Assembly (NCBI GenBank): GCA_030681375.1 | Contig: JAUXWM010000071.1 | Coordinates: 1 to 62,808 of the forward strand | DNA: 62,808 nucleotides | Reading direction: 5' to 3' | DNA from: Gallionella sp. | GTDB lineage: Bacteria > Pseudomonadota > Gammaproteobacteria > Burkholderiales > Gallionellaceae | Part shown: positions 38,279 to 47,537 of the stretch, piece by piece | Numbering within the stretch: position 1 is the stretch's first letter | Layout of the letters: every line of letters starts with the position of its first letter | The notes under the pieces: generated by a model | What the model saw: the letters and a program-made list of their open reading frames with translations, nothing else | The model's database searches: none | Told to the model about the DNA's origin: nothing | Translations under genes and position numbers: made by a program

Positions 38279-39181
38279 ATGACCCTCAACGAACTACGCT
38301 ACATCGTCGCCGTCGCGCAGGAACTCAACTTCCGGCGCGCCGCAGAAAAGGCTTACATCAGTCAGCCCGCCTTATCTCTGGCGATACAAAAGCTGGAACA
38401 GGAACTGGCTGTCCAAATATTCGAGCGTGGCAAAAACAGCATCAGCGTCACGCCGACAGGACAGGCCATTATCGAACAAGCGCAGCGCGTCCTGGAGGAA
38501 GCCGAGCGCATACGCGAAATTGCCCTGCTGGGGCAGAGTCAACTCGATTCACCGTTGCGCATTGGAGTCATACACAGCGTCGGTCCTTACCTGCTGCCCG
38601 ACCTGATCCCGGCGCTCAAGTCGATTGCACCGCACATGCCACTGGAAGTAGAAGAAAACATTACCGAAAATCTTGAAAGCCGACTGCGTAACGGCAAACT
38701 GGATGTCATCATCATCGCCTTGCCGTTTGGCGATGCCAGCATCCTGACACGCCCGCTGTACGACGAGCCATTTTCAGTGGTCGTCAATATCGAGCACCAC
38801 TGGTTTGCGCGTCGCAGCATCCACGCACAGGAACTGACCGGGGAAAAAGTATTGCTGCTCGACAACGGACACTGTTTCAGCAATCAGGTGGTCGAGGCCT
38901 GCCCGGAACTTAACCGCAAGGGCGTCGAAATCCAGCAGGGAACCTCGCTGGAAACCATACGCAACATGGTGGCTTCGGGACTGGGCATCACCGTGCTGCC
39001 CGCATCGGCAAACAGTGCACGCTATAGCAGCCCGTTGTTGAAGACCATCCCGTTTGCCAGGCCTGCGCCTTCGCGGCGGGTGGCCCTGGCATGGCGCAAG
39101 AGTTTTGCCCGGACTCAGGTCATTGATGCGCTGACGCAGGCCATCGCGGAAACCAAACTCACAGGAGTGACGCTACTTTGA
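38279..39181 (+). CDS. oxyR: OxyR-type LysR-family peroxide regulator
   Basis: This 300-residue LysR-type activator has an N-terminal winged HTH (ELNFRRAAEKAYISQPALSLAIQKLE) and the OxyR peroxide sensor pair in GHCFSNQVVEAC, equivalent to Cys199 and Cys208 of E. coli OxyR. On peroxide these form a disulfide and the protein activates catalase-type genes. The start at 38279 has AGGAG upstream and gives MTLNELRYIVAVA. It is divergent from the rubrerythrin operon and overlaps the next gene by four bases. Confidence 0.93.
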   Translation: MTLNELRYIVAVAQELNFRRAAEKAYISQPALSLAIQKLEQELAVQIFERGKNSISVTPTGQAIIEQAQRVLEEAERIREIALLGQSQLDSPLRIGVIHSVGPYLLPDLIPALKSIAPHMPLEVEENITENLESRLRNGKLDVIIIALPFGDASILTRPLYDEPFSVVVNIEHHWFARRSIHAQELTGEKVLLLDNGHCFSNQVVEACPELNRKGVEIQQGTSLETIRNMVASGLGITVLPASANSARYSSPLLKTIPFARPAPSRRVALAWRKSFARTQVIDALTQAIAETKLTGVTLL

Positions 39182-39828
39182 AAAAATCAACCGACTATCG
39201 CAGCAATCCGCTCTTGCGCATCAGCTATAGCCTGATTGCGCCGTTTTACGATCTGGTCATCGAACGTCCGATGCGCGCTGCACGCAGGCAATCGCTCAAT
39301 GCCCTGCCCGGCGATACGGCTGGAAAAATTTTACTAAGCGGCCTCGGCACCGGACTGGACCTGCCTTTGCTACCCGCCCTGCATCACTACACTGGACTTG
39401 ATTTCAATCCAGGCATGCTCGCCCGCGCCAGGTCGCGCGGCGCAAATTTACAGGTGGACTGGATATTGGGCGACAGCATGGCACTGCCATTTCCCGACGC
39501 GTATTTCGACCATGTCGTGCTGCACCTGATCACCGCCGTCGTGCCTGAGCCGCGCTGCTGCCTCGCGGAAGCCGCGCGCGTACTGAAACCCGGCGGGTCG
39601 GTGATCCTGCTAGACAAATTTCTGCAACCACAGCAACGCGCACCGCTGCGACGCCTGCTCACGCCGCTATCGCGCCGCATTGCAACGCGTATGGATGTGG
39701 TGTTCGAGGAAGTATTGCTCGCTGCACCCGAACTGGAAATAGTCAGCGATGTGCCACTGCTCGCGGGCGGGTGGTTCCGCAGCATACTGTTGCGAAAACT
39801 CAGGAACGCCGACAGTAGCAATAGATGA
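39178..39828 (+). CDS. Class I SAM-dependent methyltransferase
   Basis: This 216-residue methyltransferase of the UbiE/COQ5-like type has the motif I variant ILLSGLGTGLDLPLL, the acidic end of strand 2 in YTGLDFNPGML, GDSMALPFPD and VLKPGGSVILLD. The start is a TTG at 39178 with AGGAG upstream, overlapping the oxyR stop. The substrate is unknown. Its 3' end overlaps the opposite-strand methyltransferase gene by 29 bases. Confidence 0.85.
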   Translation: MKKSTDYRSNPLLRISYSLIAPFYDLVIERPMRAARRQSLNALPGDTAGKILLSGLGTGLDLPLLPALHHYTGLDFNPGMLARARSRGANLQVDWILGDSMALPFPDAYFDHVVLHLITAVVPEPRCCLAEAARVLKPGGSVILLDKFLQPQQRAPLRRLLTPLSRRIATRMDVVFEEVLLAAPELEIVSDVPLLAGGWFRSILLRKLRNADSSNR

Positions 39829-40414
39829 ACTGCTGCATCGTACCGGACGGCGTGGAATGTACTTCTTTCTGGTGTTTCAGCAACGTGAATGCTTCACCGA
39901 ACTGGTCGTGCAACTCACCCGGGCGATAACGCATCACAGGCAGTCCGCTGCATTGCAGCGGCCCGTCTTCGGCAAACGTGGCGACGATAACATGGCCGCC
40001 CGGCTTCACCGAACGCAACACCGTCTGCACGTAAGCGGCACGATCCGCCGGGTCGGTGAGAAAATGAAACACGGCGCGGTCATGCCAGATGTCGTAACGC
40101 TGCTCACCGAGTTCCACCTTGGTGATATCGGCCACTATCCATTCCACCCGATCAGCCTGCGACCCCAGACGTTTACGCGCCGCATCCAGCGCAGCCGCTG
40201 ACAGATCAAGCACTGCAAGATCGGTGTAACCATCGGCAATGAGGTCATCCACCAGCGTAGATGCACCGCCGCCCACATCGATGATGCCCGCTTCACGGTC
40301 CACGCCGGTCGCCTTGATGAGATCAAGCGAAAGATCGGCGTGCGGCTGAAACCAGCTCACCGCATCCGTTTGTTTGGTCGAATAAACGTTTTCCCAGTGA
40401 TCTTTTGCCTGCAT
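39800..40414 (-). CDS. Class I SAM-dependent methyltransferase
   Basis: This protein of about 204 residues begins MQAKDHWENVYSTKQTDAVSWFQ, a start shared by a common small methyltransferase group, and has motif I IIDVGGGASTLVDDL, the acidic AVLDLSAAAL and VKPGGHVIVATF. The ATG at 40414 has AGGGA upstream. The substrate is not known; such proteins are often linked to thiopurine or toxic-metalloid methylation, but that is not shown here. It is convergent with the upstream methyltransferase. Confidence 0.85.
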   Translation of the reverse strand: MQAKDHWENVYSTKQTDAVSWFQPHADLSLDLIKATGVDREAGIIDVGGGASTLVDDLIADGYTDLAVLDLSAAALDAARKRLGSQADRVEWIVADITKVELGEQRYDIWHDRAVFHFLTDPADRAAYVQTVLRSVKPGGHVIVATFAEDGPLQCSGLPVMRYRPGELHDQFGEAFTLLKHQKEVHSTPSGTMQQFIYCYCRRS

Positions 40415-40447
40415 ATTCCCTCCCGCCTGCAACAGTGATGAGCGGGA

Positions 40448-41368
40448 TTACACCCAGTCTCTGGGCTGCAAAAATGTATCGTACAGCGCCGCTTCCGGCG
40501 TACCTGCTTCCGGATGCCAGTCATAACGCCATTTCACCAGCGGCGGCATGGACAGCAGTATGGATTCGGTACGGCCGTTCGATTGCAAGCCGAAGATAGT
40601 GCCGCGATCGATCACCAGATTGAATTCCACATAGCGTCCGCGCCGGTAAAGCTGGAAATCGCGTTCGCGTTCGCCATAAGGCATGTCCATGCGCTTTTCC
40701 AGGATAGGCACATAGGCCGACAGGAAGTGATCGCCTACGCTTTGCTGTATCGCAAATGCGGTTTCAAAATCGGGCACTGAAAGATCATCGAAGAAGATAC
40801 CGCCGATGCCGCGCGGCTCGTTGCGATGCTTGAGAAAGAAATACTCATCGCACCATTTTTTATATTTGGGATGCAGGTCATCGCCGAACGGTGCGAGCGA
40901 ATTTTTGCAAGCCTGATGGAAATGCACCGCATCTTCCTCGAAGCCGTAATAAGGCGTCAGGTCCATACCGCCGCCGAACCAGAACACGGATTCGCCATCC
41001 GGCTTGTGCGCCATAAACATGCGCACGTTGGCATGAGTAGTCGGCGCATACGGATTGCGCGGATGCATCACCAGCGACACCCCCATCGCCTCCCAGCTGC
41101 AACCGGCCAGCTCGGGACGATGCGCAGTCGCCGAAGCGGGCATCTTATCGCCCTGTACATGCGAGAATGCCACGCCACCGCGCTCTAACACGTTGCCTTC
41201 TTCCAGTATGCAACTGATGCCACCGCCTGCGCCTATGCCCACTCCGCCCGCTTCGCGCTGCCACTTGTCACGGATGAACTTTTTGCCATCCACCTGTTCC
41301 AGGCGCTCGACGATCAACTCTTGCAGTTCAAGCAAATATTCTTTAACGGCTGCGCTGTTTACACTCAT
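40448..41368 (-). CDS. hemF: Oxygen-dependent coproporphyrinogen III oxidase
   Basis: This 306-residue enzyme makes protoporphyrinogen IX from coproporphyrinogen III using oxygen. Conserved segments are [55 protein letters not shown] and [12 protein letters not shown]. The length is standard. Its presence means aerobic heme synthesis is possible. It is transcribed leftward between tsaC and the small methyltransferase. Confidence 0.98.
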   Translation of the reverse strand: MSVNSAAVKEYLLELQELIVERLEQVDGKKFIRDKWQREAGGVGIGAGGGISCILEEGNVLERGGVAFSHVQGDKMPASATAHRPELAGCSWEAMGVSLVMHPRNPYAPTTHANVRMFMAHKPDGESVFWFGGGMDLTPYYGFEEDAVHFHQACKNSLAPFGDDLHPKYKKWCDEYFFLKHRNEPRGIGGIFFDDLSVPDFETAFAIQQSVGDHFLSAYVPILEKRMDMPYGERERDFQLYRRGRYVEFNLVIDRGTIFGLQSNGRTESILLSMPPLVKWRYDWHPEAGTPEAALYDTFLQPRDWV

Positions 41369-41425
41369 GTTCTCTCCAGTTTTGCCTTCATTCCCACAGC
41401 AGCAGGAATACAGCTTATTAAAATA

Positions 41426-41983
41426 TTAATTGCGCACGATTCTACCATCACGCCACGCGAGTATCCGCGAAGGCTGTTTGCGTTTCCCCACCAAACCCGG
41501 TAAGACCCAGACTTTTTTGCCGAACTGACGCTGGCATTCCGCATAGGTCTTAATCGATTGCTGACCGCTGCGATTGGCGCTGGTGGAGACCAGCGCGCTA
41601 TGCACGCCCCGGCATAATTGTCTGGCAAACGAGTGGGCAGTCAGGCGCACCGCCAGCGTGTCATGCGCACCGCGCAACCAGCGTGGCGCAGCAGCGCGTG
41701 TCGGCATCAGATAGGTAATCGCCTGTGCTCCCGCCTCGCGCAGCGTGTGTTGCTGCGCTGGCGTCAGCGGCTGCAAATAACGCGCCACCTGTCCAAAGGA
41801 CGATGCAATCAGAATCAGCCCCTTGTGTTGCGGGCGTTGCTTGAGCCTGAGCAGACGCTGCACGGCGGTGCGATTCGCCGGATCGCACCCCAAACCGTAA
41901 CAGGATTCGGTGGGATAGGCGATCAGCCCGCCGCGCTTCAGATGAGCGGCGATGCGGCGATACGCTACGCGTGCGCGAGACAA
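41426..41983 (-). CDS. tsaC: Threonylcarbamoyl-AMP synthase (TsaC/YrdC)
   Basis: This 185-residue protein makes threonylcarbamoyl-AMP for the t6A modification of tRNA. It has AYPTESCYGLGCDP, LKQRPQHKGLILIA and the VSTSANRSGQ motif that contacts the nucleotide. The size matches the short TsaC form without a Sua5 domain. The start is a TTG immediately after the purD stop, and no better ATG or GTG exists in frame. Confidence 0.93.
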   Translation of the reverse strand: MSRARVAYRRIAAHLKRGGLIAYPTESCYGLGCDPANRTAVQRLLRLKQRPQHKGLILIASSFGQVARYLQPLTPAQQHTLREAGAQAITYLMPTRAAAPRWLRGAHDTLAVRLTAHSFARQLCRGVHSALVSTSANRSGQQSIKTYAECQRQFGKKVWVLPGLVGKRKQPSRILAWRDGRIVRN

Positions 41984-43261
41984 TTATTTTCTGGGAGCGA
42001 TCGCACGATAGCCGATGTCGCGACGCATCTGACTACCGTCAAAATGAATCTCATCCGCCACCTGATACGCGCGGCGCTGCGCCATGCGCACGCTGTCGCC
42101 CAGCGCAGTCACACAGAGCACTCGCCCGCCGCTAGTCACTACACTGCCATCCCTGAGTGCCGTTCCGGCATGGAACACATGCGCGTCTTCCTCGCCCCTG
42201 TCCGGCAAACCGCTGATCACATCACCCGCGCGCGGTGTATCGGGATAATGGGCGGCCGCCATCACCACGCCCAAGGCCGTGCGCCTGTCCCACTCCACCT
42301 CAACGCTATCCAGCGTGCCGTTCACCCCGTGCTCCATCAGCTTGAGCAGATCGCTCTTCAGACGCAACATGATGGGCTGTGTTTCCGGATCACCCAGACG
42401 GCAATTGAACTCCAGCACCTTGATGCTGCCATCCGGCGAAATCATCAGCCCGGCATACAGGAAACCCGTGTACGTGTGGCCTTCCTTTTCCATGCCCTGC
42501 ACGGTCGGCATGATGACTTCGCGCAGCGCACGCGCATACACCTCAGGCGTAACCACCGGCGCCGGAGAATACGCGCCCATGCCGCCAGTGTTAGGCCCCA
42601 TATCGCCATCCTGCAGACGTTTGTGATCCTGACTGGTCGCCAGCGGCAACACGTTTTTACCATCCACCATCACGATGAAGCTCGCCTCTTCTCCCGCCAG
42701 AAATTCCTCAATCACCACGCGCGCACCGGCATCGCCCAGCTTGTTATCGGAGAGCATCATATCCACGGCCTGATGCGCCTCATCGGACGTCATCGCCACC
42801 ACCACGCCCTTGCCTGCCGCCAGGCCATCCGCCTTGATGACGATAGGTGCGCCATGTTTATTCACATAGGCATGCGCCGCCGCAACGTCGCTAAACGTCT
42901 CGTAAAAGGCGGTAGGAATGTTGTGCCGCACCATGAACGCCTTGGCAAAATCCTTGGAAGATTCCAGCTGCGCCGCCGCTTTGGTCGGGCCGAAAATCTT
43001 CAGGCCGGCCTTGCGGAACGCATCGACAACCCCCTTGGCCAGCGGCGCTTCCGGCCCCACCACGGTAAGATAAATATTTTCGCGGATCGCAAATGCCAGC
43101 AGCTCGTCAACGTCGCTGAGCGCGACATTCTCCAGCCCTTTTTCCAATGCAGTTCCGGCATTGCCGGGCGCCACATAGACCTTCTGCACTTTAGCCGCCT
43201 GCGCCAACCGCCACGCCATCGCATGTTCGCGACCACCGGAACCGATTACCAGAATTTTCAT
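41984..43261 (-). CDS. purD: Phosphoribosylamine-glycine ligase
   Basis: This 425-residue ATP-grasp enzyme carries out the second purine step, joining glycine to phosphoribosylamine. It begins MKILVIGSGGREHAMAWRL, has GPEAPLAKG, VIKADGLAAGKGV, and NTGGMGAYSPAP with the metal-binding VLEFNCRLGDPETQ. It is downstream of purH, 76 bases away across a repeat pair, and directly abuts tsaC. Confidence 0.98.
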   Translation of the reverse strand: MKILVIGSGGREHAMAWRLAQAAKVQKVYVAPGNAGTALEKGLENVALSDVDELLAFAIRENIYLTVVGPEAPLAKGVVDAFRKAGLKIFGPTKAAAQLESSKDFAKAFMVRHNIPTAFYETFSDVAAAHAYVNKHGAPIVIKADGLAAGKGVVVAMTSDEAHQAVDMMLSDNKLGDAGARVVIEEFLAGEEASFIVMVDGKNVLPLATSQDHKRLQDGDMGPNTGGMGAYSPAPVVTPEVYARALREVIMPTVQGMEKEGHTYTGFLYAGLMISPDGSIKVLEFNCRLGDPETQPIMLRLKSDLLKLMEHGVNGTLDSVEVEWDRRTALGVVMAAAHYPDTPRAGDVISGLPDRGEEDAHVFHAGTALRDGSVVTSGGRVLCVTALGDSVRMAQRRAYQVADEIHFDGSQMRRDIGYRAIAPRK

Positions 43262-43275
43262 GCTTACCTCAACGT

Positions 43276-43330
43276 AGTGTGGGCAGTTTGCCCACCATTG
43301 TTATATCTCGCGTGGGCAGCTTGCCCACCC
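43276..43330. repeat. Two tandem palindromes between purH and purD
   Basis: GTGGGCAGTTTGCCCACC and GTGGGCAGCTTGCCCACCC form two near-identical hairpins separated by 18 bases. They lie in the 76-base gap. Similar palindromes occur between genes of many proteobacteria; they may stabilise the upstream mRNA or simply be repeats. Confidence 0.65.
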
Positions 43331-43337
43331 TACATTG

Positions 43338-44900
43338 CTAATGACGGAAATGACGGTAGCCGGTATAAACCATCGCGATGCCGTGCTCATCTGCTGCGGC
43401 GATGACTTCCGCATCACGCATCGAACCGCCTGGCTGAATCACCGCTTTGGCACCCGCTGCGGCCAGCACATCCAGGCCGTCGCGGAACGGGAAGAAGGCA
43501 TCCGATGCGACCACCGACCCCGCCAGACTCAGCCCCGCGTTTTGCGCCTTGATGGCAGCAATGCGCGTGCTGTCCACACGGCTCATCTGACCTGCACCAA
43601 CGCCCAGCGTCTGACCGTTGTTACAGAACACAATCGCATTGGATTTAACATATTTCGCGACGCGCCAGGCGAACAACAGATTCTGCATCTGCGCGGCATC
43701 AGGCTGTACTTTTGTGACCACCTTCAATTGCGCAAGCTGCACGTTGAGAATATCAGGGGTCTGCACCAGCAGACCACCGCCGACGCGCTTGATATCGTAT
43801 TGATTGTGCGCATTGGACAGCGGCACGATCAGCACACGCACATTCGGCTTGGCGGCAAACACCTGCAAGGCTGCCTCGCTGTATTCGGGCGCAATCACCA
43901 CCTCAACGAACTGCTGCGCGACGGCTTCGGCCGCGGCCGCATCCACGGTGCGGTTGAAAGCGATGATGCCGCCAAACGCGGAAGTCGGATCGGTGGCGAA
44001 CGCCAGCTTGTAGGCGGACAGTGCCGTATCGGCGATGGCTACGCCGCAGGGATTGGCGTGCTTGACGATCACGCAGGCGCATTGCTCGAAAGTTTTCACC
44101 AGCTCCCAGGTCGCATCCGCATCGCCGATGTTATTGTAAGAAAGCTCCTTACCCTGCACCTGTGTGTAATTGGCGATACTACCAGCAACTGTCGTCAATT
44201 CACGATAAAAGGCCGCATTCTGGTGCGGATTCTCACCGTAACGCATATCCTGCACCTTGGCGAAATTAAAGTTGATCTGCGCCGGAAACTCGCTGCGCGC
44301 ACCATCGCTGCCGACCGTGGTCAGGTAGTTGCTGATGGCGGAATCATAGGCTGCCGTGTGTGAAAACGCCTTCTTCGCCAGATCGAAACGGGTCGCATCG
44401 GAAACTGCACCGTTATTGGTCTGCATTTCGGCCAGCACAGAGCTGTAATCTTCCGGATCGGTGACAATCGCGACATGACCGTGATTCTTGGCCGCCGCGC
44501 GCACCATAGTCGGCCCGCCGATGTCGATATTTTCAATGGCATCTTCCAGACTGCAATTCGGCTTGGCAATGGTCGCCGCAAACGGATACAGGTTCACCAC
44601 CACAAGGTCGATGGTGGGAATGCCATGTTGCGCCAGAGTGGCGACATGTTCCGGCAGATCGCGGCGCGCCAGAATGCCGGCATGCACTTTGGGTTGCAAG
44701 GTTTTGACGCGGCCATCCAGCATTTCCGGGAAGCCGGTGTAATCAGCCACTTCAGTGCATGGAATACCGTTGTCAGTGAACAGCTTGGCCGTGCCGCCGG
44801 TAGAGAGGATTTTTACGCCGAGGTTATTTAAGCCGCGCGCCAATTCGAGTACGCCGGATTTGTCCGAAACGCTGATAAGTGCCTGTTTAATCGTTGCCAT
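43338..44900 (-). CDS. purH: Bifunctional AICAR transformylase / IMP cyclohydrolase
   Basis: This 520-residue protein performs the last two purine steps. The N-terminal cyclohydrolase has [16 protein letters not shown] and [11 protein letters not shown], and the C-terminal transformylase has [15 protein letters not shown] and KHANPCGVA, ending with [17 protein letters not shown]. The length is standard. It is the first of the purH-purD-tsaC series and follows fis after 54 bases. Confidence 0.98.
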   Translation of the reverse strand: MATIKQALISVSDKSGVLELARGLNNLGVKILSTGGTAKLFTDNGIPCTEVADYTGFPEMLDGRVKTLQPKVHAGILARRDLPEHVATLAQHGIPTIDLVVVNLYPFAATIAKPNCSLEDAIENIDIGGPTMVRAAAKNHGHVAIVTDPEDYSSVLAEMQTNNGAVSDATRFDLAKKAFSHTAAYDSAISNYLTTVGSDGARSEFPAQINFNFAKVQDMRYGENPHQNAAFYRELTTVAGSIANYTQVQGKELSYNNIGDADATWELVKTFEQCACVIVKHANPCGVAIADTALSAYKLAFATDPTSAFGGIIAFNRTVDAAAAEAVAQQFVEVVIAPEYSEAALQVFAAKPNVRVLIVPLSNAHNQYDIKRVGGGLLVQTPDILNVQLAQLKVVTKVQPDAAQMQNLLFAWRVAKYVKSNAIVFCNNGQTLGVGAGQMSRVDSTRIAAIKAQNAGLSLAGSVVASDAFFPFRDGLDVLAAAGAKAVIQPGGSMRDAEVIAAADEHGIAMVYTGYRHFRH

Positions 44901-44954
44901 GTTGATTCCAGTTTTAGAAATTAGTCGTTAGTTGGTGGTCGGGCTACGCCCGGC

Positions 44955-45206
44955 TTATTCAATTCCGTGCAGCAGCATTTTCTTGCGCAGGGTATTGCGA
45001 TTGATGCCCAGCATGGCTGCGGCGCGCGACTGATTGCCGCCAACCTGCGACAACACCATCTCGACCAGCGGCTTTTCGACACAATTTATAACCATGTCGT
45101 ACAAGCCGCTGCACGGTTCTTCACCGTCGAGATCGCAGAAGTATTCACTGAGTGAGAGTCGCACGTAACGTGCCATCTCGTTTTCATCTATCGCGCAATC
45201 GCTCAT
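44955..45206 (-). CDS. fis: DNA-binding protein Fis
   Basis: This 83-residue protein matches Fis, which bends DNA and acts at rRNA promoters and recombination sites. The C-terminal HTH is clear (NQSRAAAMLGINRNTLRKKM). The N-terminal part is shorter than in E. coli (98). The start overlaps the dusB stop by four bases, the standard dusB-fis arrangement, so it is co-transcribed with dusB. Confidence 0.95.
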   Translation of the reverse strand: MSDCAIDENEMARYVRLSLSEYFCDLDGEEPCSGLYDMVINCVEKPLVEMVLSQVGGNQSRAAAMLGINRNTLRKKMLLHGIE

Positions 45207-46225
45207 GCCGCCGCTTCCTCTCGCACCAGGTCATCAAGATAGCGCAACTGCACTCCACGCTGCGCTTGTTCTGCAAAAAATTCATTCACCGCCGCCAACT
45301 GTTCTTCGGGACTCTCCAGCCGGTTCATCTGATGACGAAAGTGCGCCGAACCGACCAGCCCCTTCGTATACCACGAGATATGTTTGCGCGCTACGCGCAG
45401 CCCGGTGTGTTCGCCATAAAATGCATACAATTCATTCACATGACCGAGCAAGACGCGGTGAATTTCATCCACCTCCGGCGCAGGCAAATGTTCCCCTGTT
45501 TTCAGGAAGTATTCGATTTCGCGGAACAGCCAGGGGCGTCCCTGCGCCGCGCGGCCTATCATCACCGCATCCGCGCCGGAATACTGCAACACATAACGGG
45601 CTTTTTCCGGTGTAGTGATGTCGCCGTTGGCGATGATGGGAATGTTTACGGCGTCTTTCACGGCGGCGATCGTATCGTACTCGGCATCGCCGGTGTAGGC
45701 ACAGGCGCGGGTGCGGCCATGAATCGCCAGTGCCTGTATGCCGGACGCTTCCGCAATCTGCGCGATGCGTACCGCATTGCGATTGTGCGTGTCCCAACCT
45801 GTGCGTATCTTCAGCGTTACCGGCGCATTCACCGCACCGACCACCGCCTCAAGCAGCGTTGCAACCAGTGGTTCATTTTGCAGCAAAGCCGAACCCGCCA
45901 TCACGTTGCAGATTTTCTTTGCCGGACAGCCCATATTGATATCGATAATTTGCGCGCCGTTATCCACATTGTATTTCGCGGCTTCTGCCAGCATCTTCGG
46001 GTCTGCGCCGACGATTTGCACCGAAATGGGATCGACCTCTCCCTCATGATTGGCGCGGCGTTTGGTTTTTTCCGAGCCATACAGCAGCGAATTGGACGCA
46101 ACCATTTCGCTCACCGCCATGCCTGCCCCCATGCGTTTGCACAACATGCGGAAAGGCCGATCGGTTACTCCGGCCATAGGAGCAACGATGAGATTATTTT
46201 TCAGTTGATAAGGGCCGATGCGCAT
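45203..46225 (-). CDS. dusB: tRNA-dihydrouridine synthase B
   Basis: This 340-residue FMN enzyme reduces uridine in the tRNA D-loop. Marks are LIVAPMAGVTDRPFR, the catalytic-cysteine segment INMGCPAKKICN, KIRTGWD, IHGRTRACAYTG and IIANGDITTPEKA. It heads the dusB-fis operon, as in most gammaproteobacteria and betaproteobacteria. The length is normal. Confidence 0.97.
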   Translation of the reverse strand: MRIGPYQLKNNLIVAPMAGVTDRPFRMLCKRMGAGMAVSEMVASNSLLYGSEKTKRRANHEGEVDPISVQIVGADPKMLAEAAKYNVDNGAQIIDINMGCPAKKICNVMAGSALLQNEPLVATLLEAVVGAVNAPVTLKIRTGWDTHNRNAVRIAQIAEASGIQALAIHGRTRACAYTGDAEYDTIAAVKDAVNIPIIANGDITTPEKARYVLQYSGADAVMIGRAAQGRPWLFREIEYFLKTGEHLPAPEVDEIHRVLLGHVNELYAFYGEHTGLRVARKHISWYTKGLVGSAHFRHQMNRLESPEEQLAAVNEFFAEQAQRGVQLRYLDDLVREEAAA

Positions 46226-46300
46226 TGCTAACTTTCAGATAGGGTTGCGGATTATAAAGCATGCGGACAGGCATGGAAAATATCGCTATGATTAAGCCCT

Positions 46301-47524
46301 ATGAAAACCTCGATGCAATACGACGTTGTGATTATCGGCGGAGGTCTGGTGGGTGCCAGCCTGGCCGCCGCACTGAAAGACAGCGGGCTGACGCTGGCAC
46401 TGGTGGAAGCCGGTCCAAACCCTCTCCTCACCCCTCTCCCGCCTGCGGGCGAGGGGGCAAACGAATCGCTGCGCGATGCTCTCCTTGACGACTGGGACAG
46501 CCGCATTTATGCGATCAGCCCCGGCAGCCGCCGCTTTCTCGAACAATCCGGTGCATGGGCAAAACTTGACCCTACACGCATTGCGCCTGTGGAAGAAATG
46601 CGCGTGTTCGGCGACACCCTCTCAAAACTGGAGTTTTCCGCCTATCAGATGGGTGTATCAGAACTGGCCTGCATACTGGAAAATCGCGCGCTGCAACACG
46701 CGCTGTGGCAGGTGTTGCAGCATCAGGACAATCTGGCATTTTTCCATCCAGCTCGCTGCAAGGCGCTGTCAATAGGTGAAGCATCCACCGAACTCACGTT
46801 GGAAGACGGCCAGACCTTGAGCGCAAGACTGATCGTCGGCGCCGATGGGCGCAACTCCTGGGTGCGCAATCAGGCAGGCATCTCTGCCGCGCCGGTGGAC
46901 TACCACCAACACGGCGTGGTTGCCAATTTCAACTGCGAACAGCCGCATCGCGGCATCGCCCACCAGTGGTTCCAGGAGGATGGCATTCTTGCCCTGCTGC
47001 CGCTGCCCGGCCTGCGCGTCTCCATGGTGTGGTCGGTCAGTCCTGAGAAATCTGCCGCGTTGCTGGCACTGTCGCCTGAAGAACTCTGCTCGCAGGTCGC
47101 TGCCGCATCACACAACACGCTGGGTAATCTGCAGCTCATCACAGCGCCTGCCGCGTTTCCGCTACGCCTGCTCACCCTGCCGCAAATCAGCGCGCCGCGC
47201 GTGGCCTTGATAGGCGATGCCGCGCACAACATGCACCCGCTGGCCGGACAAGGCGTGAACACCGGATTCCGCGATGCGCGCCAACTGGCGGAATTGCTGA
47301 CGTATCGCGGCGGATGCAGCGATTGCGGCGATGCGCAACTGCTGCGCCGCTATGACCGTAAACGCCGCGAAGATATTCACACCATGCAGGCCACCACCTA
47401 TGGCCTGAAGCAACTGTTCTGCAACGACGACCCGGTGTTGCGTACCCTGCGCAATCTCGGTCTGGATGCCACGAATCACATTGTCCCACTGAAAAAACGA
47501 CTCATGCAACATGCCCTCAACTAA
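46301..47524 (+). CDS. UbiH/UbiF/VisC-family FAD-dependent hydroxylase
   Basis: This 407-residue aromatic-ring hydroxylase belongs to the family that adds oxygen to the ubiquinone ring. It has the dinucleotide motif VIIGGGLVGASLA, the conserved WDSRIYAISPGS, ADGRNSWVR and the FAD-binding GDAAHNMHPLAGQGVN. Which position it hydroxylates (UbiH, UbiI or UbiF role) is not clear. Between the first Rossmann unit and WDSRIY it carries an insert at about residues 40-53 that is encoded by a palindromic repeat. It is divergent from dusB. Confidence 0.9.
   Translation: MKTSMQYDVVIIGGGLVGASLAAALKDSGLTLALVEAGPNPLLTPLPPAGEGANESLRDALLDDWDSRIYAISPGSRRFLEQSGAWAKLDPTRIAPVEEMRVFGDTLSKLEFSAYQMGVSELACILENRALQHALWQVLQHQDNLAFFHPARCKALSIGEASTELTLEDGQTLSARLIVGADGRNSWVRNQAGISAAPVDYHQHGVVANFNCEQPHRGIAHQWFQEDGILALLPLPGLRVSMVWSVSPEKSAALLALSPEELCSQVAAASHNTLGNLQLITAPAAFPLRLLTLPQISAPRVALIGDAAHNMHPLAGQGVNTGFRDARQLAELLTYRGGCSDCGDAQLLRRYDRKRREDIHTMQATTYGLKQLFCNDDPVLRTLRNLGLDATNHIVPLKKRLMQHALN
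46420..46457 (-). repeat. Palindromic repeat inside the UbiH-family gene
   Basis: The reverse complement of these 38 bases matches 50968-51005 at 33 of 38 positions. The core forms a hairpin with arms CTCTCCCGC and GCGGGCGAG (one mismatch). It is read in frame, giving PLLTPLPPAGEGA. Such CTCTCCC...GGGAGAG repeats are normally intergenic. Confidence 0.8.
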
Positions 47525-47537
47525 CCGCAGCAATACC

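Noticed and set aside
41618..43405. 595-codon open frame opposite purD and tsaC
   Set aside because: It is very rich in His and Arg, as expected from the antisense of GC-rich genes, and has no domain.
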